Assembly: GCF_002813425.1 (NCBI RefSeq)
Contig: NZ_PHUL01000001.1
Location: forward strand, 868,001 to 932,000
DNA length: 64,000 nucleotides
Source of the DNA: Cellulophaga sp. RHA19
GTDB taxonomy: Bacteria > Bacteroidota > Bacteroidia > Flavobacteriales > Flavobacteriaceae
Direction: 5' to 3'
This document shows, one piece after another, positions 35,035 to 43,411 of this stretch. The position numbers were made by a program, and so were the translations under genes. The first letter of the stretch is position 1. Each line of letters begins with the position of its first letter. The notes under the pieces were generated by a model. It searched no databases and was not told the DNA's origin. It was given only the letters and a program-made list of their open reading frames with translations.

Positions 35035-36029
35035 CAAATTTTCCAGTAACTACCTCTACTCTTTCCGCTACAGCTTTAGGCACGCTGGTTAAACATCAGT
35101 ATAATTTAACTGAAGATTTTAAGTGTTCTTTGTTTAGAACAGGCATAAATCACACTTATTTTTTAAAAAACATAAATACTACCTATGTTCTGCGTGTGTA
35201 TTGTTATAATTGGAGAACCAAACAAGAAATTTTAGAAGAGTTAAAACTTTTAGAACTATTAAAAAATAGCGGGTTAAGTGTTTCCTATGCATTAGCAGAT
35301 AAAAACAACAACCTTATACAAAAAATACAAGCTCCAGAAGGAGAACGCTACGCTGTACTTTTTTCTTTTGCCGAAGGGGAAAAAGTTAGGTTTATAGACA
35401 ACAACACTTGTTTTACTATAGGCACGCTAATGGGTAAAATACATAATGTTACTAAAGAAAAAACAATAGCCCGTATTAGCTATACTACAGAAGCACTGGT
35501 TACAAAACCATATAATTTTACAAGTAAATATTTTGATGCTAACTTGCCAGAAATGGAATACATTAGAGCGCAAGGCCAAAAGATTGAAGAGTCCTTTAAA
35601 AATATAATGCACACCAAAATACCAAAAGGTATTATCCATTTAGACATTTGGTATGATAATATGAGCATTACCAAAAATAAAGAAATTACTATTTTTGATT
35701 TTGATTTCTGTGGAAATGGTTACTTAGTGTTAGATGTCGCCTATTTCTGTAAGCAACTTTTTCATATAGAAACAGATAAAGAAGTATACCAATTAAAGCT
35801 TAAAGAGTTTTTAAAAGGTTACCAAAAACAAAGAGTATTAAGTAAAGAAGAAGTTGATTTTATACCTATTGCAGCTAATGCAATTTGGCTATTTTATTTA
35901 GGTGTACAAGCGCAAAGGTTTGACTGGTCTAACATATTTTTAAGCAAAAACTATTTAAAAATGTATTTAGGCCGATTAGAAAACTGGAATACCTACTGCA
36001 GTAAAAACAAAAATGCCTTTACGTTGTGA
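35031..36029 (+). CDS. Aminoglycoside phosphotransferase/choline kinase-like protein
   Basis: This 332-residue APH-family kinase-like protein shows the catalytic loop HLDIWYDN (H203, D205, N210) and the metal-binding IFDFDFCG (D223/D225). The N-terminal lobe contains GINHTYFLKN and TYVLRVYCYNW with the ATP-binding Lys replaced by Arg (VLRVY), as occurs in some members. The substrate cannot be told from sequence; homoserine-kinase-type or small-molecule kinases are the nearest analogues. It is translationally coupled to the small membrane protein and converges with the sigma factor gene, overlapping it by 11 bases at the 3' ends. Confidence 0.8.
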   Translation: MTNFPVTTSTLSATALGTLVKHQYNLTEDFKCSLFRTGINHTYFLKNINTTYVLRVYCYNWRTKQEILEELKLLELLKNSGLSVSYALADKNNNLIQKIQAPEGERYAVLFSFAEGEKVRFIDNNTCFTIGTLMGKIHNVTKEKTIARISYTTEALVTKPYNFTSKYFDANLPEMEYIRAQGQKIEESFKNIMHTKIPKGIIHLDIWYDNMSITKNKEITIFDFDFCGNGYLVLDVAYFCKQLFHIETDKEVYQLKLKEFLKGYQKQRVLSKEEVDFIPIAANAIWLFYLGVQAQRFDWSNIFLSKNYLKMYLGRLENWNTYCSKNKNAFTL

Positions 36030-37263
36030 GCAAAGCATTTTTCTTTTTAACCAAATAAGTTTTTTCTGGTTTACTGTATACATTTTCTATAGCTATGTCT
36101 AAATAAGTAACTGCTTCTTTTATTTTTCCTAAGCTTTTATAATACTCAGCCTTAACCCCATAAAACAAATAAGAGCGTTGTTCTAAGGCTTCTGGCTCTA
36201 ATTGCAGCAGTATTTGATATGCATTTTCTTGCTCTTTTAACTGAATTAGTACAACAGCAATAGACAAAGACACCATTGTATTATCTTGGTGTTGTTGTAA
36301 CTGTTTATACAGTTCTAAAATCTTTTTCCAATTGGTATCTTTAAAATTTGCTGCTTTTAAATGCTCTGCAACAATGGCTGCTTCAATATGGTAAGTAGAA
36401 AAATCTCCAAACTCCTCTGCTTTTACCAATGCATTATTTCCTAAATGTATTAAAGGTAAATACCATTTGGTACGATCTTGGTTTTTTAAGTCGATACTAT
36501 TAAAGTTCTCGTCTACTTTTGCACCTAGTCTAGATGAATTAAAGCATAAAAGGGCAAATAAAGCATAACTAGCACCACACCTAAACTCTTGCTTAGAGAG
36601 TATAATTTTAGTTAATCTAAGCGCTTCTCCGCACAATTCTTTACGAACTAAGAACTTATTGTGGTTAGAGTGAAAACCTTCGTTAAAAATAAGATATATA
36701 ACTTCTAAGGCATTATGTAAGCGCTCTTGAAGTCTTTTTTTAGTAGGTAACTCAAAATTAACCTTCTTTGCTCTTATTGTTTGCTTTGCTCTTGTGAGTC
36801 TTTTTTTAACTGTTTCTGGTTTTAATAATAAGGCAGAGGCAATTTCTGCAGTGCTAAAACCACCAATAGTTTTTAATGCAAAAGCTATTTGGTCTTTAGT
36901 ATCTAATTTAGGGTGGCAAGCAGTAAAAATCATTCGGAGCTCACTGTCTTGTATTTCTTCTTTATCAAATAAATTATTAAATGCTATGGCAGAAGCACTA
37001 TAATTTAATTTTTCAACTCTATTTTTATCTGCATCTAGTTTTCGCAGTAAATCTATTACCCTATTTTTTGCTGCTTTTGTAAACCAAGCTTCAGGATTTT
37101 CTGGGACTTTTTTACGCCACTGCACCGTTGCTTTTGCAAAAGTATCTTGCACAGCATCTTCTATAATTTCTATGTTTTTTAATCCAAAAATTCGAATTAA
37201 AATAGAGACCATCTTTCCGTACTGGTGTCTAAAAAGATGGTCTATAAGTTGTTGGTCTTGCAT
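36019..37263 (-). CDS. ECF sigma factor, ECF42-like with C-terminal TPR domain
   Basis: This 414-residue protein has sigma-70 region 2 at the N-terminus (IIEDAVQDTFAKATVQWRKKVPENPEAWFTKAAKNRVIDLLRK) and region 4 (TIGGFSTAEIASALLLKPETVKKRLTRAKQTIR). A long C-terminal extension (DUF6596, ALEVIYLIFNEGFHSN, then TPR-like helices) takes up the second half. This layout, together with a YCII/DGPF protein gene whose stop overlaps its start, is that of the ECF42 group. In that group no anti-sigma factor is known and the extension is thought to control activity. The regulon usually includes DGPF genes, so the partner upstream may be both operon-mate and target. Confidence 0.9.
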   Translation of the reverse strand: MQDQQLIDHLFRHQYGKMVSILIRIFGLKNIEIIEDAVQDTFAKATVQWRKKVPENPEAWFTKAAKNRVIDLLRKLDADKNRVEKLNYSASAIAFNNLFDKEEIQDSELRMIFTACHPKLDTKDQIAFALKTIGGFSTAEIASALLLKPETVKKRLTRAKQTIRAKKVNFELPTKKRLQERLHNALEVIYLIFNEGFHSNHNKFLVRKELCGEALRLTKIILSKQEFRCGASYALFALLCFNSSRLGAKVDENFNSIDLKNQDRTKWYLPLIHLGNNALVKAEEFGDFSTYHIEAAIVAEHLKAANFKDTNWKKILELYKQLQQHQDNTMVSLSIAVVLIQLKEQENAYQILLQLEPEALEQRSYLFYGVKAEYYKSLGKIKEAVTYLDIAIENVYSKPEKTYLVKKKNALLTT

Positions 37264-37616
37264 TATTCCATATCATCAAAAACTAATACTTCTCTTATTT
37301 CTACAGTATTGCCAAGGTCAAAATCCGGAAAATCTTGTGCTATTTTACTAGCTGCATCTAAATCTTTTGCTTTTACCATATAGTAGCCACCAACTATTTC
37401 TTTAAGTTCTGCAGCTGTGCGGTCTGTTACTGTTCTTTTAGGACCAGTAATTTGTCTAACTTCTGGATGCAAAGCTTCGCCTTGTTTTACAACACCTTGT
37501 TCTTGCATTTTTTGGTTCCAAGCAAACCACTTCCCCATACGTTCTTGCATTTGCTCTGGAGAAAGTCCTAGGTCTGTGTACTCTTTTCCAATAAAAATTA
37601 GCATAAAATCTTTCAT
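37263..37616 (-). CDS. YCII-related (DGPF-domain) protein
   Basis: This 117-residue cytoplasmic protein has the YCII/DGPF fold: MKDFMLIFIGKEYTDLGLSPEQMQERMGKWFAWNQKMQEQG, ...VTDRTAAELKEIVGGYYMVKAKDLDAASKIAQDFPDFDLGNTVEIREV. The DGPF motif itself is degenerate here (VTDRT where many have xDGPF). Its stop overlaps the sigma-factor start by one base. Function in this family is unsettled. Context supports an ECF42-DGPF regulatory pair. Confidence 0.88.
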   Translation of the reverse strand: MKDFMLIFIGKEYTDLGLSPEQMQERMGKWFAWNQKMQEQGVVKQGEALHPEVRQITGPKRTVTDRTAAELKEIVGGYYMVKAKDLDAASKIAQDFPDFDLGNTVEIREVLVFDDME

Positions 37617-37945
37617 TCTTTTTGTTTTAAAATTAATAATTAATTCATTGTCAATTCTATAACGATGCTAAAAAAAAATAGGGGACATTATTTTTAATAA
37701 AAATCTACTCTTTAAAAATAAATTTTATTCACCCTAAAAAATTAAGAAATAAAAACCTACAAAAGCTAGTGTTTTCAACTACTATAAAGATGTTTGTTTG
37801 TTAAATTACATTTACAAATAGTAAAAAAAAGATCGTCAAAATACATTGTTTTACCGTTTAACGAATAAATGTGTGTTTTAAAAATAGAATTTACTAAACT
37901 GCGTTTAAACAAGTACATACGTTTTTAAATTCCCCAAATAGATTT
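37617..37945. promoter_or_regulatory. Divergent intergenic region, sigma-factor operon and histidine kinase
   Basis: This 329-base gene-free stretch separates the DGPF-ECF operon from the first kinase gene. On the minus strand TGTCCC (37687-37682) and CGTT (37664-37661) are 17 bases apart, loosely like the TGTCGA / CG[A/T]C pair reported for ECF42 promoters. The kinase side contains GTTTAACG (about 37856) and CGTTTAAAC motifs. None is strong enough to call firmly. Confidence 0.3.
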
Positions 37946-39334
37946 ATGCAGAAATTATGGTTCACATATAAAAAGTGGTACATTAACTATATAGGTTTTG
38001 AGTTAATTAATAGCAATAAGGCATTAGAATACTTTAGAGATAAGTTGTTTATTTCTATCATTTTATTGGTAAACTTTTTTGGTATTTTAGCTTATATACC
38101 TAGTGTAATTGTTGCTTATATAAATTTAGAAATGGTACTAGTAATAATAGACACTTTAGCTGTATCTGTTTTACTCTTTGTGGTTTTAAATAAAGCTATA
38201 TCTCTAAGAATAAAAAAGACAATCTTTTCTGTTAATTTGTTAGTACTATCTACTATTCTACTAATCAATAATGATTTAAGCGGTAATGGACCATTAATTT
38301 TATTAATGACAACTTCTGCTATTACCTTGTACAGTGGTAAAAAAGCAGGTTTTTATGCTTTTGGTTATGCTACTTTAGTATATATTATTTTATTAACCTG
38401 TATTAAACTAGGCTATTTTAACTTTAGATATACGGTAGGTTACAATTTTACAGAGCTTATTATTATTGCTTTAAACAATCTGTTTTTTAATTTAATATTA
38501 ATTTTTTCTATATCATTTTTAATAACCCAACTACACAAAGCTTTGGTTAGTGAAAAAAAATTGCAAAAAGCTTTAGTTGTTAAACACAATAACGCTGTTG
38601 CTGCTAGAAATAAAGCGGAACAGTCTGAGCAATTAAAGTCTGCCTTTTTAGCAAATATTAGTCACGAAATTGGAACTCCAATGTACAGTATTTTAGGAAC
38701 TACAGACCTATTAAAAGAATACAATAAAAAAGATAAAGAGTATCAGAAATCATTAACATTAATAGAAAACAACGGTAATAAGCTTTTAGACATTATTGCA
38801 GACATTGTAAATATTTCTAAAGTAGAATCTGGACTTATGCCAATTAACCCTACTGCTTTTAATATTAAAAATAGTGTTGAAAAAGTTTACTCTGACTTGC
38901 AAAAAGAAGCCAAAGAAAAACAAATAAATTTTACCATTACAGATTTAATTAGTGCCAACGAAGCTCTTATTTACACCGATAAAGAAAAAGTTGAAGCCGT
39001 ATTAAATCATTTGATAAAAAATGCAATTAAATACACAGAAAAGGGGTCTATTAATATTAAATGCCATTTACCAGAACAAGGTAAAATAGCATTTGAGGTT
39101 AGTGATACCGGCATTGGTATACCAAAAGACAAGTTTAGGTCTATTTTTAAAGCTTTTTACCAGGTAGATACCGATCAAAAAAATGCGTTACACGGTTCTG
39201 GTGTTGGTTTAGCAATTTCTAAGGCATACACAGAAATGCTTGGCGGCAAATTAAGCCTTAAAAACAATGAAAATAGCGGAGCCACTTTTGGCTTTACTGT
39301 TTCTACACATTTGCAATCAGAAGAAACGGTTTAA
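37946..39334 (+). CDS. Membrane sensor histidine kinase (first paralogue)
   Basis: This 462-residue protein has about six transmembrane helices (residues 35-195) without a large periplasmic sensor, then a coiled linker and HisKA and HATPase_c domains. The phospho-acceptor is H240 in FLANISHEIGTPMYSILG; the usual HEIRTP is HEIGTP. The N box HLIKNAIKYTEKGSI, G1 SDTGIGIP, F box IFKAFYQVD and G2 GSGVGLAISKAYTEMLGG are intact, so the ATPase should be active. No response regulator is adjacent. It is closely similar over its full length to the next gene, so the pair arose by tandem duplication. The input may be a membrane or lipid signal. Confidence 0.9.
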   Translation: MQKLWFTYKKWYINYIGFELINSNKALEYFRDKLFISIILLVNFFGILAYIPSVIVAYINLEMVLVIIDTLAVSVLLFVVLNKAISLRIKKTIFSVNLLVLSTILLINNDLSGNGPLILLMTTSAITLYSGKKAGFYAFGYATLVYIILLTCIKLGYFNFRYTVGYNFTELIIIALNNLFFNLILIFSISFLITQLHKALVSEKKLQKALVVKHNNAVAARNKAEQSEQLKSAFLANISHEIGTPMYSILGTTDLLKEYNKKDKEYQKSLTLIENNGNKLLDIIADIVNISKVESGLMPINPTAFNIKNSVEKVYSDLQKEAKEKQINFTITDLISANEALIYTDKEKVEAVLNHLIKNAIKYTEKGSINIKCHLPEQGKIAFEVSDTGIGIPKDKFRSIFKAFYQVDTDQKNALHGSGVGLAISKAYTEMLGGKLSLKNNENSGATFGFTVSTHLQSEETV

Positions 39335-39513
39335 AAATTAAAAAAATACCCCAAGAAACAGTTAAAAATGTTTGATTAAAGTATAAAACTACATTTTAAC
39401 GAAAATTGTTTACTAAGAAAACAAAGCTTGAATTAAATTCTTACATTTAAGTTGACACAGAAACAGTTACGCCAACAATGTAATTGTAAGTTGTTTAGTA
39501 TACATTACCCAAG

Positions 39514-40899
39514 ATGATACAAAAATGGTGGAAGTCTTACACAAATTGGTTTGTAAAATACAGTAATTTTAAAAAGGTTAATAAAAGTAAAGATCTAGAC
39601 TATTTTAGAGACAAACTTTTTATATCTATTTTACTACTTACATTTTTAATTGGAGGTATAGCCTATTTTCCAAGTAGTTATGTTGCCATAAACAGAAACG
39701 AGTTAATTATAGTTTACTTAGACACCCTTGCTATATTAACATTAATCGTAATTGTTTTTGTAAACAAAATAGGCTTTAACACTAAAAAAACTGTTTTTTC
39801 TATTACATTATTTCTACTATCTATTGGGCTACTACTAAATTTAGGTTTTAAAGGAAACGGAAGCATTTTAATACTTACAACAACCTCACTAATAACACTT
39901 TACAAAGGTCGTAAAGAAGGTGTAAACTGGGTATTGCTTACTGTGGTGTTATACTTAATTTTACTAGCCGGCTATTATTTTAATCTCTTTTATTTTCCAT
40001 TTTTTGATGATTATGATTTTGAAGTACTAGCTGTAGTAACAGTAAACAACGTACTCTTTAATTTTATACTAGTATTCTCTTTGTCTTTTTTAATAAAACA
40101 ATTACACAAAGCATTGGTTAAAGAAAATAAGCTACAAAAAGAGCTTGTTATTAAACACAACAATGCTGTTTCTGCACAAAAAAGAGCCGAAAAATCAGAT
40201 AGATTAAAATCTGCATTTTTATCTAATATTAGTCACGAAATTGGTACTCCAATGTATGGTATTTTAGGTAGTGCAGACCTTTTAAAAGAGCTTCATAAAA
40301 ACAACAAAGAATCTCAAGAGTACTTACAACTTATTGAGGAAAATGGAAATAAATTATTAGAAATAATAGCTGATATTGTAAACATATCTAAGCTAGAAAC
40401 AGGTTTAATGGCACTTAATACCTCTGCATTTAATATAAACAGTGTTATTAGAGCATCTTTTGCTAACGCAGAAGCAAGTGCAGAGAAAAAAGGAATAAGC
40501 ATTAGTAAAAACAACTTAATAAGCCCTAATGAGGCTTTGGTATATACAGACAAAGAAAAGCTAACTACAGTGCTAAAACACCTTTTAAACAATGCTATTA
40601 AGTATACAGAAAAAGGAACTATAAATTTAAGTTGTTATTACAAAGACATAAGTACTATTGAGTTTGTTATAAAAGATACAGGCATTGGCGTACCAAAAGA
40701 TAAGATTGCTGCTATTTTTAAAGCTTTTTACCAGGTAGATACAGACCAAAAAAATGCATTACACGGAGCTGGTGTTGGTTTGGCAATTGCAAAGGCGTAT
40801 GCAGAAATGTTAGGTGGTAAAATGAGCTTAGAAAACAACGAGGATGAAGATGGTGCTACGTTTAGGTTTACTATTAGTGCACAACTGAATAAAAGTTAA
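39514..40899 (+). CDS. Membrane sensor histidine kinase (second paralogue)
   Basis: This 461-residue paralogue of the preceding kinase has the same multi-helix N-terminal half and the same H box FLSNISHEIGTPMYGILG (H241), again with Gly instead of Arg in HEIRTP. N box (HLLNNAIKYTEKGTI), G1 (KDTGIGVP), F (IFKAFYQVD) and G2 (GAGVGLAIAKAYAEMLGG) are complete. It lies 179 bases after the first copy, which is enough for a separate promoter, and ends without a regulator gene nearby. The N-terminal sensor halves have diverged more than the catalytic halves. Confidence 0.9.
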   Translation: MIQKWWKSYTNWFVKYSNFKKVNKSKDLDYFRDKLFISILLLTFLIGGIAYFPSSYVAINRNELIIVYLDTLAILTLIVIVFVNKIGFNTKKTVFSITLFLLSIGLLLNLGFKGNGSILILTTTSLITLYKGRKEGVNWVLLTVVLYLILLAGYYFNLFYFPFFDDYDFEVLAVVTVNNVLFNFILVFSLSFLIKQLHKALVKENKLQKELVIKHNNAVSAQKRAEKSDRLKSAFLSNISHEIGTPMYGILGSADLLKELHKNNKESQEYLQLIEENGNKLLEIIADIVNISKLETGLMALNTSAFNINSVIRASFANAEASAEKKGISISKNNLISPNEALVYTDKEKLTTVLKHLLNNAIKYTEKGTINLSCYYKDISTIEFVIKDTGIGVPKDKIAAIFKAFYQVDTDQKNALHGAGVGLAIAKAYAEMLGGKMSLENNEDEDGATFRFTISAQLNKS

Positions 40900-40925
40900 G
40901 ATTTTTATTATACAAATAATACCAA

Positions 40926-41234
40926 TTAGTATTTAACAAAATGATAACCAAACATAAGTACTAAAGCAGGTAATACTCCAAAAACAAACACACAGCTAAG
41001 CGCTGTCCAGAACTGGTAATTACGCTTCTCTTTTTTTATAGTACTTATTACAATAAAGATAATAGTAAGCAATAACAATAAGGTTGACAAAATACCTAGA
41101 TACAAAAGTCGGTCTACACTATAGGTGTTAAATAGACTACTATAATTTATTTGATTATAAAAGGTAATTATGTTTATAATAACCACCCATACAGAGAAAT
41201 GAAATGCCCATTTTTTAAAACTAATTCTATTCAT
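40926..41234 (-). CDS. Small three-helix membrane protein, unknown function
   Basis: This 102-residue protein has three hydrophobic segments: FHFSVWVVIINIITFY, LYLGILSTLLLLLTIIFIVIS and ALSCVFVFGVLPALVLMFGY. They are joined by short polar loops and a basic KKEKR turn. It is not recognised. It lies 28 bases downstream of the PH-like membrane protein gene on the same strand, and its 3' end faces the second kinase gene. Confidence 0.6.
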   Translation of the reverse strand: MNRISFKKWAFHFSVWVVIINIITFYNQINYSSLFNTYSVDRLLYLGILSTLLLLLTIIFIVISTIKKEKRNYQFWTALSCVFVFGVLPALVLMFGYHFVKY

Positions 41235-41262
41235 AAGGCATTAAATTTATCTAAAAATAATA

Positions 41263-41685
41263 TTAATTAACAGCAAAAGGATTTTTTTCTACTGGCAAAT
41301 CTAGGTTTGCCAATACGTTATCTAAGTTTTTAAGCGATTCCTCCTCTACTTCATTTATGTGTACAACCAACTCTTTATTGGCTGTTTTTAAAATATATTG
41401 CTCTTCAGTTTTTCTAATATAAGTAATATCTTTTAGAGCAATTTTTTTACTAAAAACTGTTCCTTCTTTTAAAATACCGTTTTTTAGAACCAAACAATAA
41501 TTGGTAGATTTTAATATACTTTTTACAAACCAAATAATAGCTATAATCAGTAAAATAAAGCCAATCCACTTTATAGATTCGCTTTTTATAGTAAGATATA
41601 CCGACTTGTATAATGCATAAACAACAAACAAGGATGAGAATAAAATGTTAGTACGTACCTTTTTTTTAGTGTATCTGATTTTCAT
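41263..41685 (-). CDS. PH-domain-like membrane protein, unknown function
   Basis: This 140-residue protein has a basic N-terminus, two transmembrane helices (about 12-30 and 38-53) and a C-terminal beta-rich part. Strands such as YCLVLKNGILKEGTVF, IALKDITYIRKTEEQYIL and NKELVVHINEV resemble the small bacterial PH-like (YdbT/YcxB-type) domain. Function is unknown. Its neighbours on the same strand are also small uncharacterised proteins. Confidence 0.6.
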   Translation of the reverse strand: MKIRYTKKKVRTNILFSSLFVVYALYKSVYLTIKSESIKWIGFILLIIAIIWFVKSILKSTNYCLVLKNGILKEGTVFSKKIALKDITYIRKTEEQYILKTANKELVVHINEVEEESLKNLDNVLANLDLPVEKNPFAVN

Positions 41686-41732
41686 AAAGTAAGCTTTAAA
41701 TTTAAAATTATATTGAAATTAAAAAAATAGTG

Positions 41733-42416
41733 CTAACAAAATTTCCAGAATGGTTTTTTGTCATTTTTAAGAGTTGACTTAGCTTTAGGTTTATGTTGCT
41801 TTTCCAAAATATTAAAAATATGATCGTAATTGTAATCTACACCATCATACGCCTTTTCCCATTTAAAGTCTTTTATCTCTATTCTGTTTTCTACATTTCC
41901 GTTCCAATTAACCTTAAAATTGTTCTGCACTAAAACTTCTAAAATACGGTTTGCAATGGTTTTTGTGGCAGTTTCATTGTGGTCTGTACTATTGTAACCA
42001 ATATGCAAAGTTCCGCTACTTAAAAGAACGCTTTCTACATCTTGCTCGTGGTAATAACAATACCCGCTTGTCTTAATGTCTAAGTTAGTTAATTCTTCAA
42101 CTATTTCTAAACAATCTCCTTCTGCATCTTGCCTAGTATAACCAGCTTTATGTAGACTTACAATCTTTTCAGCATTAAGTTGATCAAAAGCACTTACAAG
42201 CCTATTAAAATCGGTTTTAGGACCTAAACTAGCATTAATTTTTTGGTGTACTGTAAATTGTTCATCAATTTGTTGCTTTAGCCAACTTTCATCAAGGGTT
42301 GTTTCACCATAAAAAGAATCTAATAGTATTTCTAAAATATCTTCTTTGCTTGTAAAACCAAATGCTACTTGTTCTTTAACTTGTTCTAATACTTCTGTTT
42401 TTAATTCTAAGGTCAT
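41733..42416 (-). CDS. DUF6891-like cytoplasmic protein
   Basis: This 227-residue soluble protein has an N-terminal helical part (KEQVAFGFTSKEDILEILLDSFY) and a C-terminal alpha/beta part. The latter contains TSGYCYYHEQDVESVLLSSGTLHIGYNS and ANRILEVLVQNNFKVNWNGNVENRIEI, which I recall as the DUF6891 pattern (a conserved Y-x-HxQD and a final W-x-G). Function is unknown. The tail is basic and Lys-rich. The family name is tentative. Confidence 0.6.
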   Translation of the reverse strand: MTLELKTEVLEQVKEQVAFGFTSKEDILEILLDSFYGETTLDESWLKQQIDEQFTVHQKINASLGPKTDFNRLVSAFDQLNAEKIVSLHKAGYTRQDAEGDCLEIVEELTNLDIKTSGYCYYHEQDVESVLLSSGTLHIGYNSTDHNETATKTIANRILEVLVQNNFKVNWNGNVENRIEIKDFKWEKAYDGVDYNYDHIFNILEKQHKPKAKSTLKNDKKPFWKFC

Positions 42417-42492
42417 TTAAAGAGCGCTTTACAGTTTTATTACACAATAATACCACAAAAGTATACAAGTAATTGTGTAAGCCTTAAAACAA

Positions 42493-42521
42493 AAAAGCCT
42501 CAGCATAATGCTGAGGCTTTT
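42493..42521. terminator. Bidirectional rho-independent terminator
   Basis: AAAGCCTCAGC and GCTGAGGCTTT pair around ATAAT, with A-rich and T-rich flanks. It lies 21 bases past the stop of the OmpH-like gene on the minus strand. Confidence 0.85.
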
Positions 42522-42541
42522 CATATGTGTAAATAACAAGA

Positions 42542-43048
42542 TTATTTCTTGTAATTATCGTTTAAGATTTTAGTAATCTCATCTGTAAGGTCATCTGCGT
42601 CTGTACCGTATAAAACGCTACCACCGTCTCCACCACCAAAAATGTATGAGAAACCGTTTGTTTTACCGTAAGCTTTAATTTCTTTTTTAACTTTAGAAAC
42701 TAAGCTATCCATTTCCGTTTGGCTGCTAACTTGTAGTTGTTTTTCTTCTTGTTGCAATTGCTGACCAATAAACTGGCTTTTTTGCTGTAACATACCGTAT
42801 TCTTCTTGAGCTTTAGCCTGAGCCATTTTTTGTGCTTTAGCCTGAAAAGCTTGTGCTTCCATCTGGAAAGCTTGCTGTACACTATCTCTCTTTTTACCAA
42901 AAGCTTCTATCTTAGTTTTAAACTTAGCTTCTAAGTCTACTTTCTCTTGATAATCGTTCATTAGTTTTACGTTATCTACGTAACCCATTTTACTTTGTTG
43001 GCATCCTACTAAACCGATGAATGCAAGTGCAAAAATAATTTTTTTCAT
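42542..43048 (-). CDS. OmpH/Skp-like periplasmic chaperone, predicted lipoprotein
   Basis: This 168-residue protein is taken from the ATG at 43048, where MKKIIFALAFIGLVGC gives a lipoprotein signal with C16; the open frame upstream adds 20 residues that would bury this signal. The body is the OmpH/Skp pattern: GYVDNVKLMNDYQEKVDLEAKFKTKIEAFGKKRDSVQ, a long Gln/Lys-rich coiled coil, and a C-terminal SYIFGGGDGGSVLYGTDADDLTDEITKILND. Skp proteins guide outer-membrane proteins through the periplasm. A lipid anchor is unusual for Skp, whose classical form is soluble. A -7-like TATTTTTG lies at 43113-43106. Confidence 0.85.
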   Translation of the reverse strand: MKKIIFALAFIGLVGCQQSKMGYVDNVKLMNDYQEKVDLEAKFKTKIEAFGKKRDSVQQAFQMEAQAFQAKAQKMAQAKAQEEYGMLQQKSQFIGQQLQQEEKQLQVSSQTEMDSLVSKVKKEIKAYGKTNGFSYIFGGGDGGSVLYGTDADDLTDEITKILNDNYKK

Positions 43049-43411
43049 TTCTAGGTTTTTAATATAAAACTTCCGAACCGACGGAAAGTCAAAATTTAAG
43101 TTGAGCAAAAATAGAAAAGTTTTTGAATCTGAAAGAAAAACCGATGTTAGTTTTAAAATTCATTAAAATTAAAATTTGATCTTTTTTTTAAAAATCTTGA
43201 GATTCACAAGTTATTCGCAAAAACTATGCAAAAATACATTCTTGATAATCAAAAACTATAATAAGTAAAATCTATAGTAATTTACAAATCAAATAATTTA
43301 AAACTATCAAAAAGTGGATTTTAGCGTTCATTCTAATGGGTTAAAACAAAAAAAAGGACTTAGTGCTTGTCATAAGTAATAAACCCCTCTTAAATGGCTT
43401 TAAAATGCGTT
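43049..43411. other. AT-rich intergenic stretch before the OmpH-like gene
   Basis: This 363-base region separates the methyltransferase 3' end from the OmpH-like gene. Near the OmpH side CTTCCG and CGGAAAG can pair as a small hairpin in the leader (around 43070-43088), just downstream of a possible -7 box at 43106-43113. The rest is A/T-rich without a gene or recognisable RNA. Confidence 0.4.
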
